From: Pseudomonadales bacterium
Lineage (GTDB): Bacteria; Pseudomonadota; Gammaproteobacteria; Pseudomonadales; Ketobacteraceae
Reading direction: 5' to 3'
Assembly: GCA_002708905.1 (NCBI GenBank)
Contig: PAPM01000011.1
Span: 1 to 64,000 of the forward strand
DNA: 64,000 nt
The position numbers and the translations under genes are program-made. Positions 40,932 through 50,626 of the stretch are shown in pieces. Under the pieces are notes generated by a model that made no database searches, was not told the DNA's origin, and worked only from the letters and a program-made list of their open reading frames with translations. Each line of letters opens with the position of its first letter. Within the stretch, counting starts at the first letter, position 1.

Positions 40932-42349
40932 AACCGGTAATTGCGCTGGTCGGCCGCCCCAATGTGGGCAAATCCACCCTTTTTAACCGCTTAACCCGCA
41001 GTCGGGATGCCATCGTGGCTGACATGCCCGGCTTGACGCGGGATCGTCAGTACGGCGATGCACGTGTAGGTGAGCGCGAGTTCATCGTCATTGATACCGG
41101 CGGTATTTCCGGCGATGAGGAGGGCATCGACAGCTACATGCGCGATCAGTCCATGCAGGCGGTGGAAGAGGCCCACATGGTGCTGTTCATGGTGGATGCC
41201 CAGGCTGGTGTGACCGCTGCAGACGAAATGCTGGCGCAGATCCTGCGAGCCCGGCAAAAGCCGGTGATGCTGGTGGTCAATAAGATCGATGGCCAGAATC
41301 AGGATGTGGTGGTGGCGGATTTCTATAGCCTTGGGCTGGGTGATCCCCTGGCGATTGCTGCTGCCCACGGGCGTGGCGTGTTGCAGCTGATTGATCATGT
41401 GTTTGAGGAGCTGCCGGAATCACTGCAATTGTCTGCCGAAGCCCAGGAAGAGGTGGACAAGGGTATCAAGATGGCCATCGTCGGTCGTCCTAATGTGGGC
41501 AAATCCACCCTGGTGAATCGTATGCTGGGTGAGGATCGGGTCGTTGTATTCGATATGCCCGGAACCACCCGCGACAGCGTTTATATACCCTACGAGCGTC
41601 ATGGCCAACGTTACACCATCATTGATACCGCCGGCGTGCGTAAGCGTGGCAGAGTCAACGAAGCGGTAGAAAAGTTCTCCGTTATCAAAACCCTGCAGGC
41701 GGTGGAAGACGCCAATGTGGTGGTGATGGTGCTGGATGCCCGGGAAAATATCGTTGAGCAGGATCTGCACCTGCTGGGATTTGTGCTGGAAACCGGTCGG
41801 TCACTGGTCATTGCCATCAACAAGTGGGATGGCATGGAGGCGGAGGCAAAGGAGCGAATCAAGACCGAGCTCCAGCGGCGTCTGGTGTTTGTGGATTTTG
41901 CCAAGATTCACTTTATTTCCGCCAAACACGGTACCGGGGTGGGGGAACTCTATAAATCCATCCAAAAGGCCTATACCAGCGCCTTCAAAAAGCTCTCCAC
42001 GCCGTTTTTGACCAAGATTCTGGAGGATGCGCTATCTGATCACCAGCCACCCATGGTGAACGGGCGCCGGATCAAGCTCCGTTATGCCCATATGGGGGGC
42101 AGCAATCCGCCTTTGGTGGTCATCCACGGCAACCAGACCGAAAGCGTGCCTAAGTCATATAAGCGCTATCTGGAGAATACCTTCCGTCGGGTAATGGATA
42201 TCGAAGGTACGCCTATCCGGATTGAATTCAAAACCGGTGAGAATCCCTATGCGGGGCGCCGTAACACCCTGACACCACGGCAGATTCATAAGAAAAAGCG
42301 CATGGTGGCCCACCATAAAAAACTGGAGAAGAAAAAGAAAAAGCGCTAA
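40928..42349 (+). CDS. der: ribosome-associated GTPase Der (EngA)
   Basis: The protein has 473 residues and two tandem GTPase domains. The P loops are [14 protein letters not shown] near 8 and [14 protein letters not shown] near 186; the G3 motifs are DTGG and DTAG; NKID and NKWD are the G4 motifs. A KH-like domain follows, then a basic tail ([19 protein letters not shown]). It acts in assembly of the 50S subunit. The gap of 92 nt after it holds nothing I recognise. Confidence 0.97.
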   Translation: MKPVIALVGRPNVGKSTLFNRLTRSRDAIVADMPGLTRDRQYGDARVGEREFIVIDTGGISGDEEGIDSYMRDQSMQAVEEAHMVLFMVDAQAGVTAADEMLAQILRARQKPVMLVVNKIDGQNQDVVVADFYSLGLGDPLAIAAAHGRGVLQLIDHVFEELPESLQLSAEAQEEVDKGIKMAIVGRPNVGKSTLVNRMLGEDRVVVFDMPGTTRDSVYIPYERHGQRYTIIDTAGVRKRGRVNEAVEKFSVIKTLQAVEDANVVVMVLDARENIVEQDLHLLGFVLETGRSLVIAINKWDGMEAEAKERIKTELQRRLVFVDFAKIHFISAKHGTGVGELYKSIQKAYTSAFKKLSTPFLTKILEDALSDHQPPMVNGRRIKLRYAHMGGSNPPLVVIHGNQTESVPKSYKRYLENTFRRVMDIEGTPIRIEFKTGENPYAGRRNTLTPRQIHKKKRMVAHHKKLEKKKKKR

Positions 42350-42441
42350 GGTCGGGAATTCAGTGCCTTTGTAGGGCCATTGAAGCAAGACCCAGGTGGC
42401 TGCTTTAGCCGTCAGACGAGCATTTAAAGCGGAGTGCTGGC

Positions 42442-43098
42442 ATGGGACCACAAGCGATAACCAATCCAAAAGAAGGCGTCATCCAGTATCAACTGGAGTT
42501 TGAGATCGACCACGATATCGATTGCCCCCAGTTTGCCAAACTGAATGGCTGGCGCAGTTATTTGCATCGGTTGGGATTGATCGGGCAGGACCCGGTACGT
42601 TACGACGGTTTGGGGTACGGCAACGTCAGTCACCGGGCCGAGAACGACGCTTTTGTTATCTCCGGCACCCAAACTGGTCATCTGCCCCTGCTGTGCCGCG
42701 AGCATTACGTATTGGTGGAAGAGACGGATGTGCAACACAACTATCTCAAAGCCCGCGGCCCCATCCCCCCGTCCTCCGAAGCGCTAACCCACGCAGCGCT
42801 TTATCTGGCCAGTGACCATATCCAAAGTGTGATTCATGTTCACTCTCCACTCCTATGGCAACGTGCCTCGCAGCTGAGTTTCGCCACCACGCCTGAGCAG
42901 ATAGGCTACGGTACCCCGGCGATGGCAGACGCTGTTACCAGGCTGGTGCAAAAGGAGAGTGAGGAAGAAGGCGTGATCGCCATGTTGGGTCACGAAGACG
43001 GCATCATCGTGTATGGCTCCGACGTGGAAGTGGTCGGCGCCCGATTGCTAAAAGCGATTATGGAAGCTCATCAGTTCGATGAGCATTATTTCAAATAG
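42442..43098 (+). CDS. class II aldolase/adducin family protein
   Basis: The protein has 218 residues. Family motifs: GLGYGNVSHR near 56-65, FVISGTQTG near 73, PSSEALTHAALY near 114, the zinc pair HVHSP near 135, and the third His in MLGHEDGIIVYG near 181. Members cleave or epimerise sugar phosphates such as fuculose-1-phosphate or ribulose-5-phosphate, but the substrate cannot be read here. It is not beside other sugar genes. Its 3' end overlaps the converging DUF2914 gene by 13 nt. Confidence 0.85.
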   Translation: MGPQAITNPKEGVIQYQLEFEIDHDIDCPQFAKLNGWRSYLHRLGLIGQDPVRYDGLGYGNVSHRAENDAFVISGTQTGHLPLLCREHYVLVEETDVQHNYLKARGPIPPSSEALTHAALYLASDHIQSVIHVHSPLLWQRASQLSFATTPEQIGYGTPAMADAVTRLVQKESEEEGVIAMLGHEDGIIVYGSDVEVVGARLLKAIMEAHQFDEHYFK

Positions 43099-43931
43099 AA
43101 TTCAGCGGTCGCCAATGGATTGCTCTTGCGATCAGTGACCACCACTTTCCAGTCGCCCCGCATGTTGGCGCTCAGGTTCTTACTGGCGTGACTGCGCCAA
43201 CGATCACTCCCCACCGGAATTCGAACTTTGGCCACTCTTTTATCGTTGCGGTACCAGCTGTAGATCAGGGTATCCCCGGCATGGCCTTGCAGATCGGTAT
43301 AGAAATACAATTTCAGGAAGCCATCCTGAAGGTTCGCTGTGTTGGTGAGTTTGGCTGCTGGTTCCAAACCATCCATTTGATCAGTGAGTGCCGCGTCGGT
43401 GATATCAGAACTCAGGATCTGGAGTTTGACTGCGAAATCTTTGGCGTCAGCAGCTTTGCTGTCATCCGTTTCAACGAGCTTGGCGCTGGGTACGGCTTCT
43501 TCCGTTGATATGTCGGCCGGTTTCACTATTTCCTGGTTCGTAGTTTCAACCTCCGCTGCCGCTGGTTCAGGAACCTGGATTTCTACAGCGATATTCTCGT
43601 CGGTTTCAGTTTCAACTCCTGAGGAGTCCACTAACGCAGCGGATGCAGTGATTTCGTTTACCCCAGGGGCAAGGTTTTCCGTGCTTGATTCTGTTTGCAC
43701 CGAAACAGCTGGTTCAGCTTCCGCTGGCAGTGCTGCCGTGGGAGCAAGTGCGTCAACACTAAAGGATTCCGGCTCATCTTTCAGCGCGACATAGATGCCC
43801 CAGCCAAGGAGTGCCACCAAAAGCAACGCTGCCGCTACTACCGCGTAAACCCGATGCCACAAAACTTCTTCTGTGTATTCCGGTGCACTCTGCTGGTAAT
43901 GGTTAAATTCCGGTAACTCTTTTTTGCTCAT
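43086..43931 (-). CDS. membrane-anchored DUF2914 protein
   Basis: I start at ATG 43931 (MSKKELPEFNHYQQ); the frame stays open 15 codons further upstream. The protein has 281 residues: a short cytoplasmic start, one membrane helix near 32-50 (AVVAAALLLVALLGWGIYVA), a long low-complexity periplasmic linker rich in Ala, Glu and Val (about 60-170), and a C-terminal DUF2914 domain (LYFYTDLQGHAGDTLIYSWY, then SKNLSANMRGDWKVVV). The role of DUF2914 is not established. It overlaps the aldolase gene tail to tail. Confidence 0.82.
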   Translation of the reverse strand: MSKKELPEFNHYQQSAPEYTEEVLWHRVYAVVAAALLLVALLGWGIYVALKDEPESFSVDALAPTAALPAEAEPAVSVQTESSTENLAPGVNEITASAALVDSSGVETETDENIAVEIQVPEPAAAEVETTNQEIVKPADISTEEAVPSAKLVETDDSKAADAKDFAVKLQILSSDITDAALTDQMDGLEPAAKLTNTANLQDGFLKLYFYTDLQGHAGDTLIYSWYRNDKRVAKVRIPVGSDRWRSHASKNLSANMRGDWKVVVTDRKSNPLATAEFYLK

Positions 43932-43988
43932 GGGGGCTGCTCTGTGCCTGGTTTTCCAAGCGCAGAGCATAACCACAATGATGTGGGA

Positions 43989-46388
43989 TCACAATGTTTC
44001 CAAATGGGTTTTACGGTGTGGCGCCGATTGGGCGGCTGGCTGCTCGAGGGTTGCAGCAACAGGGTCTTGTTTCTCGGCGGGCTTGCGCGAAACAAACATA
44101 AGCAAAGGTGGCAGGAAGAAGAAGTCCACCAGCAGCGCCACTATAATGGTACCCGCAGTGAGTATGCCCATGTCCGAACTCAGGCGGAAATCCGACAGGG
44201 CCAACACACCAAAGTTGGCGGTCAAAATCAGCGTGGTGACAAACAGGGCCGTGCCTACGGTACGAAATGCATAACGAATTGCGTCCGGCTCACTCAGCTG
44301 TTGTTCTCTTTTCGCACGCAGGTATTTGCTGAGGAAATGCACCGTGTAGTCCACCACTATGCCCAGGGTCATCCCGGCCACAGCAGAAAGTCCCAGGCCG
44401 ATTTGGCCCACCAGCAAACCCCAGGCACCGAACCCCACAGCGGCCGGAATCAGGTTGGGTATAAGGCTGATCAAGCCAAATTTCAGCGAGCGCAAGGCAA
44501 AGCCCAGGATCAGGGAGATCAACACCAGGGCCAGGGCGGAACCTTCCAGCATGCTGCGGATATTGCTGTAGCCCATATGGGCAAACATGATGTCGGAACT
44601 GGTACCCGGATGGAACATGGACTCCGGCGCGTTATCCCGCAACCATTGCTGGGCGCGCCGTTGCAGGCCCAGAATGTTGTCAGTGGAGGAATCCGCCACG
44701 GTGGCTGTGAGCCGGGTGGAAGACTTGCTGGAATCCAGCAGGTTGTTGGTGTCCAAGCCGAAGGGCAGGCTGAATTCATAGAGCAGCAGATATTGCGCAG
44801 CCAGTTCACGGTCATCCGGTAGCTTATACCAGGAAGGCTCGTCCCCATGCATGGTCTTGTTCAAACGTTTCATAATGTCGGTGTAGGTTGCGACATGTAT
44901 CACTTCCGACTGCGCACCCAACCATTGGGCGAAATCCTCGGCGATCTTCAGGAATTTGGGATCGCTAATACCGCCTTCTTCACCGGAGTCCAGCGAGAAA
45001 GAAATGGTGTTGTTGGTGGTCAGATTCTCCCGCACAAAGTCAGAGTGGATGCGCACTTCGGTGCGCTTGTCGAAATACTCGGCCCACACATCGTTCAGGC
45101 GATTATCCAGCAGGAAAGAGGTGCAGAAGATAATCAGTATCGAGGAAACGATAAAAACCGGTACCCGGCGGCGAATAACGAAATTCGCCAAAGCATCATT
45201 ATTCTCACCCTGCTTGATTTTGTGTGGCTTGATATTGAAGGGCAGCAGCATCACCAGTGCCGGTAACAGGGCAATGGAAAATAGCCAGGCGGCAAACACC
45301 CCGAACGCCACCACATTACCCAGATCCCGGAACGGGGGTGACTCACTGAAATTCAGCGACAGAAAACCGATCACTGTGGTGAGGCTGGTAAGCATGACCG
45401 GTTGGTAATTCAGGTTAAGACTGCTTTCCATGGCGGCATGTTTTTCCATGCCTTTCTGCATGTTCTGAAAATAGGTGGCCAGGATATGCATGCTGTCGGC
45501 GATGGCCAGGGTCAGGATCATGGTGGGTGCGTTGGCCACCGGTGGTGAAATATGTATGCCGACCCAGGACATGGCTCCCATACCGGCCAGTACCGAGGTA
45601 ATGATGACGGCCAGGGTCGCAAGGGTACCCATGATGCTGGTAACGATGCTGCCGCTGGCGACGAACATAAAGACAGCGATACAGGCGAGCGCGAACAGGA
45701 AGGCGATGGGTACCAGTGTTTTCATGTCATACAGGGTGGCTTCCTTAAAGGCGTTGTTGTTCATCACTTTGCCCACCAGATAGAAATCCGCCTGGGGATA
45801 TCGGGCTTCAAACTGTTCCCGGAATTCGCGGGCGGCTTTCACCACTTCCGGAATGGCTTTGCTTTTGTCTTCCGCATTATGAAAGTTAACGATGACATTG
45901 ATGCCCGCCACTTTGGCGCTGGGAGAGATCAGTCGATTGACCAGCTGCGGCTCGGCCAGGGCGATGGCTTTGTCTTCCACCAACTCCGCGTCGGAGGTGT
46001 TGGCAGGATCCGGAATCAAGTCCTCTACCAGCAGGTCATCGTCTTCGGCGATGGTGTGCTGGAAATTGGTGAGGGAATCGACCCGTTGGGAATAGGGCAG
46101 CTGCCAGGCGGCCTCCGTCATTTCACCAATGATGCTGAGGGTATCCTGACTGAATACCACACCGCTCTTGGGGGCGATGGCGAAGTAGACGTTGTCCACG
46201 TTGGTGTAGGTGGTCTGCAGATGATGGTAGGCCACCAGATTTTCGTCTTCATCGGGGAAAAATTCCTCGAAGTCGGTGGTGATCTGCGGAGGGAGGCCTG
46301 CTGCCAGCACGGCAACCAAGGCGATGCAGAGCGCTATGACCAATAAGGGGTGGTTAACCAGGTAATGATTCAGGCGATCCTGCAGCAT
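43989..46388 (-). CDS. RND superfamily (MMPL-type) transporter
   Basis: The protein has 799 residues and twelve membrane helices in two halves, each with a large periplasmic loop. Seen: the first helix LLVIALCIALVAVLAAGLPP followed by TDFEEFFPDEDENL, TM2-6 near 225-390 (LTLAIADSMHILATYFQNMQ carries the Asp of TM4), and the second half near 635-785 (GLSAVAGMTLGIVVDYTVHF with its Asp). MMPL proteins export lipids or hydrophobic compounds using protons. No membrane-fusion or outer-membrane partner is beside it. It may move lipids between membranes, by inference from lipid-rich surroundings. Confidence 0.87.
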   Translation of the reverse strand: MLQDRLNHYLVNHPLLVIALCIALVAVLAAGLPPQITTDFEEFFPDEDENLVAYHHLQTTYTNVDNVYFAIAPKSGVVFSQDTLSIIGEMTEAAWQLPYSQRVDSLTNFQHTIAEDDDLLVEDLIPDPANTSDAELVEDKAIALAEPQLVNRLISPSAKVAGINVIVNFHNAEDKSKAIPEVVKAAREFREQFEARYPQADFYLVGKVMNNNAFKEATLYDMKTLVPIAFLFALACIAVFMFVASGSIVTSIMGTLATLAVIITSVLAGMGAMSWVGIHISPPVANAPTMILTLAIADSMHILATYFQNMQKGMEKHAAMESSLNLNYQPVMLTSLTTVIGFLSLNFSESPPFRDLGNVVAFGVFAAWLFSIALLPALVMLLPFNIKPHKIKQGENNDALANFVIRRRVPVFIVSSILIIFCTSFLLDNRLNDVWAEYFDKRTEVRIHSDFVRENLTTNNTISFSLDSGEEGGISDPKFLKIAEDFAQWLGAQSEVIHVATYTDIMKRLNKTMHGDEPSWYKLPDDRELAAQYLLLYEFSLPFGLDTNNLLDSSKSSTRLTATVADSSTDNILGLQRRAQQWLRDNAPESMFHPGTSSDIMFAHMGYSNIRSMLEGSALALVLISLILGFALRSLKFGLISLIPNLIPAAVGFGAWGLLVGQIGLGLSAVAGMTLGIVVDYTVHFLSKYLRAKREQQLSEPDAIRYAFRTVGTALFVTTLILTANFGVLALSDFRLSSDMGILTAGTIIVALLVDFFFLPPLLMFVSRKPAEKQDPVAATLEQPAAQSAPHRKTHLETL

Positions 46389-46452
46389 AAAGATGAACGC
46401 TCATTTTGTTATTCGAAACACAATGCTTAGTCAACGCATAAGGCCTTTCAGG

Positions 46453-47415
46453 CTAGTCGGATTTGGGCGGCGCCACAAACGAAACCTTTTGCGCTTCGAA
46501 TGAATAAAACTCATCTGAGCTGTTCTGCAGGGAGGCGAAGATCCCCATCAGCCAGTGTTTGAAAGTCTGCACCTCAGGCCGCTCTGCGTCCTGGGGCCGG
46601 TACACTACCCAGTATGACTCATCTATGGTGAAGTGCACGTCGAAGGGGGCGATCAAACGGTTTTTCTGCAGCATCGGAAAGGCCATGGGCAGCAGCCCGA
46701 GGGCAATGCCCAGATTTTGTTCTGCTGCGGTGAGATTGCTGAGGTAATTATCCAGGGTTATTTCCGGGTGTGGGGGCAGTGGTGCCAACCCCGCTTCTTC
46801 CGCCAGGCGTTGCCAGGGATTCGGTTCCATGGGCAAATTGATCAGGGTTTTACCTCGAATATCCGCCAGGGTTTGCATTGCATGTTGACGCTGGAACTCG
46901 GCGGAACAGACGGGGGTAACCCGCAGTGTCATCAGTTTCTCCGCGATCAGGCCGGGCCAGTCACCCAGCCCGAAACGTACGCCCAGGTCACAATCTGACA
47001 GGGCGAACATATCGGTGGAACTATAGCTGGTTTCAATACGCAACTCCATGTCCGGGTGAGCCTGCTGGAATTCATAGAGTCGGGGGATAACGATTTCGGT
47101 GGCCATGAACGGCAGAATGTGGGCACGGATGGAGGGGGCGCCATGGCGGCGCTTTATGTGATCAAGGGCCCGCTGCAATTGGGACAGGTGCAGGTCCAGG
47201 GCCTCCAGCAATTCCTCCCCGGCCGGTGTCAGTTTCAGAGCACGGTTCAGGCGCCGGAACAGGTTGAACTGCAGCTGGTCCTCCAGTGCTTTGATCTGGT
47301 GGCTGACCGCTGATGGGGTAACGTTCAATTCTGCAGCCGCCCGTTTGAAACTCAGTTCCCTGGCGGCCACCTGGAATACCCTGAGGTTCTGCAGCGGCGG
47401 TCCTTTATAGGCCAT
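46453..47415 (-). CDS. LysR-family regulator, GcvA-like
   Basis: The protein has 320 residues. The N-terminal HTH is seen in LRVFQVAARELSFKRAAAEL (about 11-30) and NVTPSAVSHQIKALEDQL, then LFRRLNRALKLTPAGEELL, wording typical of the GcvA subgroup. The C-terminal effector domain spans about 90-300. It lies 64 nt upstream of the MMPL gene on the same strand and could regulate or be co-transcribed with it. The ligand is unknown. Confidence 0.9.
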   Translation of the reverse strand: MAYKGPPLQNLRVFQVAARELSFKRAAAELNVTPSAVSHQIKALEDQLQFNLFRRLNRALKLTPAGEELLEALDLHLSQLQRALDHIKRRHGAPSIRAHILPFMATEIVIPRLYEFQQAHPDMELRIETSYSSTDMFALSDCDLGVRFGLGDWPGLIAEKLMTLRVTPVCSAEFQRQHAMQTLADIRGKTLINLPMEPNPWQRLAEEAGLAPLPPHPEITLDNYLSNLTAAEQNLGIALGLLPMAFPMLQKNRLIAPFDVHFTIDESYWVVYRPQDAERPEVQTFKHWLMGIFASLQNSSDEFYSFEAQKVSFVAPPKSD

Positions 47416-47493
47416 TACGGTGCGCCTTTATTGTTATGGTTTCGGATGAGTTAATATCACCCGATTATAGCAGCATGGCCGTTTATTGGGTGC

Positions 47494-48846
47494 TTATTGG
47501 CCGCTCTCCACGTCGATCACCGTGCAGGTGAGAGCTCCTTGATGGAGCTGGGTGCGGATGCTATCGCCCACGGCGGCTTGCCCTGCCTCTCTCAAAATGC
47601 TGCCGTCCTGGGCTTTGGTGATGGAGTAGCCTCGGGATAAAGTGGCCAGCGGACTTACCGTATTCAAACGCAGGGCAAAATGACGTAAGTCCGTATGGCG
47701 CGAAACCATGTCCTGCTGGAAGCTGCGACGCAGCCGGATTCGCAGGTTGGTTACGTCTTTCTGCAGTGACTGGATTCGTGTGCTGGGATTGCGGTTTTGC
47801 AGACGGGCACCGGCGGTTTGCAGCTTGCTCTGGTTCAGTTGCAGGCTGCGCTTGATGGATTGGCGCAGACGCAGTTCCAGCTCATCCAGGCGCTGGGCGT
47901 GTTCTTCCAGGCGTTTACCCGGATGCTTGAGTTGCCGGCTCAACCAGTCCAGTTTCTGGCGGTGTTCCCGGATGGTTCGTTGCATCCGGTCAGTCAACCA
48001 GGATTGGTAGCTGTGAAGGGTCTCCAGCAGCTCTCGTCCATCAGCACTCAATAATTCTGCCGCAGCGGACGGAGTAGGGGCCCGTACATCCGCGACAAAG
48101 TCCGCGATGGTAAAATCAACTTCGTGGCCCACAGCCGACACTATGGGCAGCTCGCTGGCGACAATACAGCGGGCAACCCGTTCATCGTTGAAGCACCATA
48201 AATCTTCCAGTGAGCCTCCACCGCGGCCTACGATCAACACGTCGCATTCCGCGCGCCGGTTAGCGGTTTCGATGGCCTGGCAGATACTGGTGGCGGCCTC
48301 TGCCCCCTGTACTAACGTGGGATACAACACAATCTCAGTCAGGGGAAAGCGTCGCCGTAACACCGACAGAATGTCATGAATGGCGGCTCCGGTGGGGGAG
48401 GTCACCACGCCGATTCGGCCAGGCCGACTGGGCACCGGTTGTTTGCGTTCCTCTGCAAACAGGCCTTCCGCACCCAGCTTGGCTTTCAATTGTTCGAAGG
48501 CCCGTTGCAAAGCGCCAAGCCCGGCCTCTTCCATATGATCAATGATCAGCTGGTAATCGCCGCGGGGAGCAAACAGGCTTAACCGGCCTCGCACCAGCAC
48601 CTGCATTCCATCTTTGGGTTTGAACTTGAGGCGGATATTGTTGCCGCGAAACATGGCGGCGCGCACCTGGGCCTGGTCGTCCTTCAGGGTCAGGTACAGG
48701 TGGCCGGATCGGGGCAGGACCAGATTGGAGATTTCACCTTCCAGCCAGACTGCAGGAAACTGGTTTTCCAGCAGGCGTTTTACGCTGTTGTTGAGTTCCG
48801 TAACGGAAAAGATATGTCGCTGCTGCGTGGGGGAGTCGTTTGTCAT
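47494..48846 (-). CDS. xseA: exodeoxyribonuclease VII large subunit
   Basis: I start at ATG 48846 (MTNDSPTQQRHIFSVTELN), giving 450 residues, close to the family norm. The frame is open 51 codons further upstream, but that part does not look like the family. Seen: an N-terminal OB domain (FPAVWLEGEISNLVLP), the nuclease core with RIGVVTSPTGAAIHDIL near 135, VGRGGGSLEDLW and AVGHEVDFTIADFVAD, then a long coiled-coil tail. With XseB it degrades single-stranded DNA. In Pseudomonas guaB lies nearby; here the lipase genes diverge instead. Confidence 0.95.
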   Translation of the reverse strand: MTNDSPTQQRHIFSVTELNNSVKRLLENQFPAVWLEGEISNLVLPRSGHLYLTLKDDQAQVRAAMFRGNNIRLKFKPKDGMQVLVRGRLSLFAPRGDYQLIIDHMEEAGLGALQRAFEQLKAKLGAEGLFAEERKQPVPSRPGRIGVVTSPTGAAIHDILSVLRRRFPLTEIVLYPTLVQGAEAATSICQAIETANRRAECDVLIVGRGGGSLEDLWCFNDERVARCIVASELPIVSAVGHEVDFTIADFVADVRAPTPSAAAELLSADGRELLETLHSYQSWLTDRMQRTIREHRQKLDWLSRQLKHPGKRLEEHAQRLDELELRLRQSIKRSLQLNQSKLQTAGARLQNRNPSTRIQSLQKDVTNLRIRLRRSFQQDMVSRHTDLRHFALRLNTVSPLATLSRGYSITKAQDGSILREAGQAAVGDSIRTQLHQGALTCTVIDVESGQ

Positions 48847-49126
48847 GGCGGCATCATACTGAATTCCCTTCATAACGGCCATAGTGTCCACGGCGTCTAC
48901 AGCACTTGAATTAATAGATTTATCACCTCGGGGTTTAATCTCCTGATTACATAAAAGCAACGGGTTTTTCCCGTTTTTTGGCTGGATGGGGACAGCCAAA
49001 ATTTACATCTGTCCTGCTGATACAAATTCAACATATTGAGATTTGATAGCATCAATTTGTGGTCCCGGAAGGAACCTTTACGCCAATAACAACAAATCAG
49101 ATAACAATATTTAGGGTAGGTTTATT

Positions 49127-50476
49127 ATGAAATCGTTAAGAACGCTGGGTACGGCATTGGTGCTGTGTCTGGCCACCGTATTGACAGGGTGCGGTGGTGA
49201 CAGCAATCCCAAAGGACTGTATGTAGCCAAAACTGCCGATGGCCTTGATATCAAGATGAAACGCTATCGGCCAACGCCCAACCACAGTTTCCGTAACAGT
49301 ACTCCCATTCTGCTGTTTCCGGGTATTACCCTTAACTTCAATCAGTTCGATGTCTATTCACCGCCCTGGCTCAACAGCTATCACTATGAGCTGCCTGAGG
49401 ATGCACCGGCCTGGGCCAAGAACGACCCCATTATTCAGGACGACAACCTGAAATACTTCAGCCTGGCTCATTACCTCTACCTGCGCGGCTATGACGTGTG
49501 GATGGCAAACTACCGGGGTGTAGGACGTGGTGATTTTGACAGCGACGAAGGCCACCCCAATACCAACCTGGATGTCTGGTGTGCGCTGGATTATCCGGCT
49601 GCGGTGGATAAGGTGCGGGGTGTAACCGGTAAAAAGCCGGTCATCGGCGGTCATTCCACCGGTGGTCTGTGTGCTTACCTGTATCTGCAGGGTTATTCCC
49701 TGGATGCCAATATTGTGAAGCAGGGCGATTATATTCCTCATGCCACCGCCAGTGCGGCGTTGGCCGCGCAGCGTAATGCCAACGTGGCCGGATTCCTGGG
49801 TATCGATCCAGCCGGTGCGCCGATCCTGGCCTATGAGTGGTTGATCGATAATCCCTTGGTCTGGGACATTCTGGCGCTGGAATGGTATATCGATCTGGAT
49901 TCGATTCTGCCTTACGCCATGTCCTTGTTGCCACCGGTGATCACCTCCGGCGCTATTGATCTGGTGTTCAAACTTGTGACCCAGCTGGCCGATGCGTTCC
50001 CCAGTTTCTTCCCTCACTGGGCAGATCTGTTTGGTGCTTTGGATTTCTGGCGTACCGGTAATATGAATGGCTATGTGGAAGACTTCCATGCCCGCATTGC
50101 ATTCTCCAGTTTCTATCTGGGTGGCTTTGCTCAGTATGCAGATTGGGGTACCAATGGTGTGTTCCGTGAATTCTGGCAGAACGGTGAAGAGAACCAGGGT
50201 CTGGTGAATCCGCCGGATCAGGCGCCGGGCGATGGCTACTACTATTTCGATACCAACATGTCCCGCATGACCGTACCTGCTTTCTCGGTATTCTCTGATG
50301 CGTCCGGTCTGGTGGATACCGATACCATGGTGGATACCCTCTACAACGGCAAAACTTTCAACAGCAAAGACGACTGGATTGAAGTGCCCGGTTCCGGTCA
50401 TATTGATGTGGTGAACGGCAATGCGTCACCCACGGTTGCGTTCCCGGCGATTGCCGACTGGCTGGACTCACTCTAA
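49127..50476 (+). CDS. lipoprotein alpha/beta-hydrolase (lipase-like), first copy
   Basis: The protein has 449 residues and a lipoprotein signal (LATVLTGCGG, Cys22; Gly at +2 favours the outer membrane). It is an alpha/beta hydrolase of the acid-lipase type: PILLFPGITLNFNQFD near 60-75 (oxyanion region), GYDVWMANYRGVGRGD near 121-136, and nucleophile Ser177 in IGGHSTGG. A likely acid is in DASGLVDTDTM near 395, and His425 in GSGHIDVVNG. It should hydrolyse ester lipids at the cell surface; the substrate is not known. It is a close paralogue of the next gene. It diverges from xseA across 280 nt. Confidence 0.88.
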   Translation: MKSLRTLGTALVLCLATVLTGCGGDSNPKGLYVAKTADGLDIKMKRYRPTPNHSFRNSTPILLFPGITLNFNQFDVYSPPWLNSYHYELPEDAPAWAKNDPIIQDDNLKYFSLAHYLYLRGYDVWMANYRGVGRGDFDSDEGHPNTNLDVWCALDYPAAVDKVRGVTGKKPVIGGHSTGGLCAYLYLQGYSLDANIVKQGDYIPHATASAALAAQRNANVAGFLGIDPAGAPILAYEWLIDNPLVWDILALEWYIDLDSILPYAMSLLPPVITSGAIDLVFKLVTQLADAFPSFFPHWADLFGALDFWRTGNMNGYVEDFHARIAFSSFYLGGFAQYADWGTNGVFREFWQNGEENQGLVNPPDQAPGDGYYYFDTNMSRMTVPAFSVFSDASGLVDTDTMVDTLYNGKTFNSKDDWIEVPGSGHIDVVNGNASPTVAFPAIADWLDSL

Positions 50477-50516
50477 AAAGCTGTCTTAGCCTAAAAATAC
50501 AGTGTTAAGCAGTAGA

Positions 50517-50553
50517 AATGGCCTCTCAACAAGGGTTGGGAGGCCATTCTTTT
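50517..50553 (+). terminator. terminator between the two lipase genes
   Basis: AATGGCCTCTCAAC (50517-50530) pairs with GTTGGGAGGCCATT (50535-50548), with a single G-U pair, around AAGG, followed by CTTTTG. It suggests that the two paralogues are transcribed separately. Confidence 0.85.
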
Positions 50554-50626
50554 GTTCCTGGTTGCTGAGGTTTTCGGGCGGCCACTACATTACCCCTCTG
50601 TATCAGGAAAATAAAAACAAGAGGGT

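Noticed and set aside
45552-46346. 264-codon plus-strand frame
   Set aside because: It is an antisense shadow over the MMPL transporter gene.
48847-48999. 51-codon extension of xseA
   Set aside because: The family begins close to the MTNDSP start, and the extension has no XseA-like sequence.
49358-50401. 347-codon minus-strand frame
   Set aside because: It is an antisense shadow over the first lipase gene, which has a signal peptide and catalytic triad.
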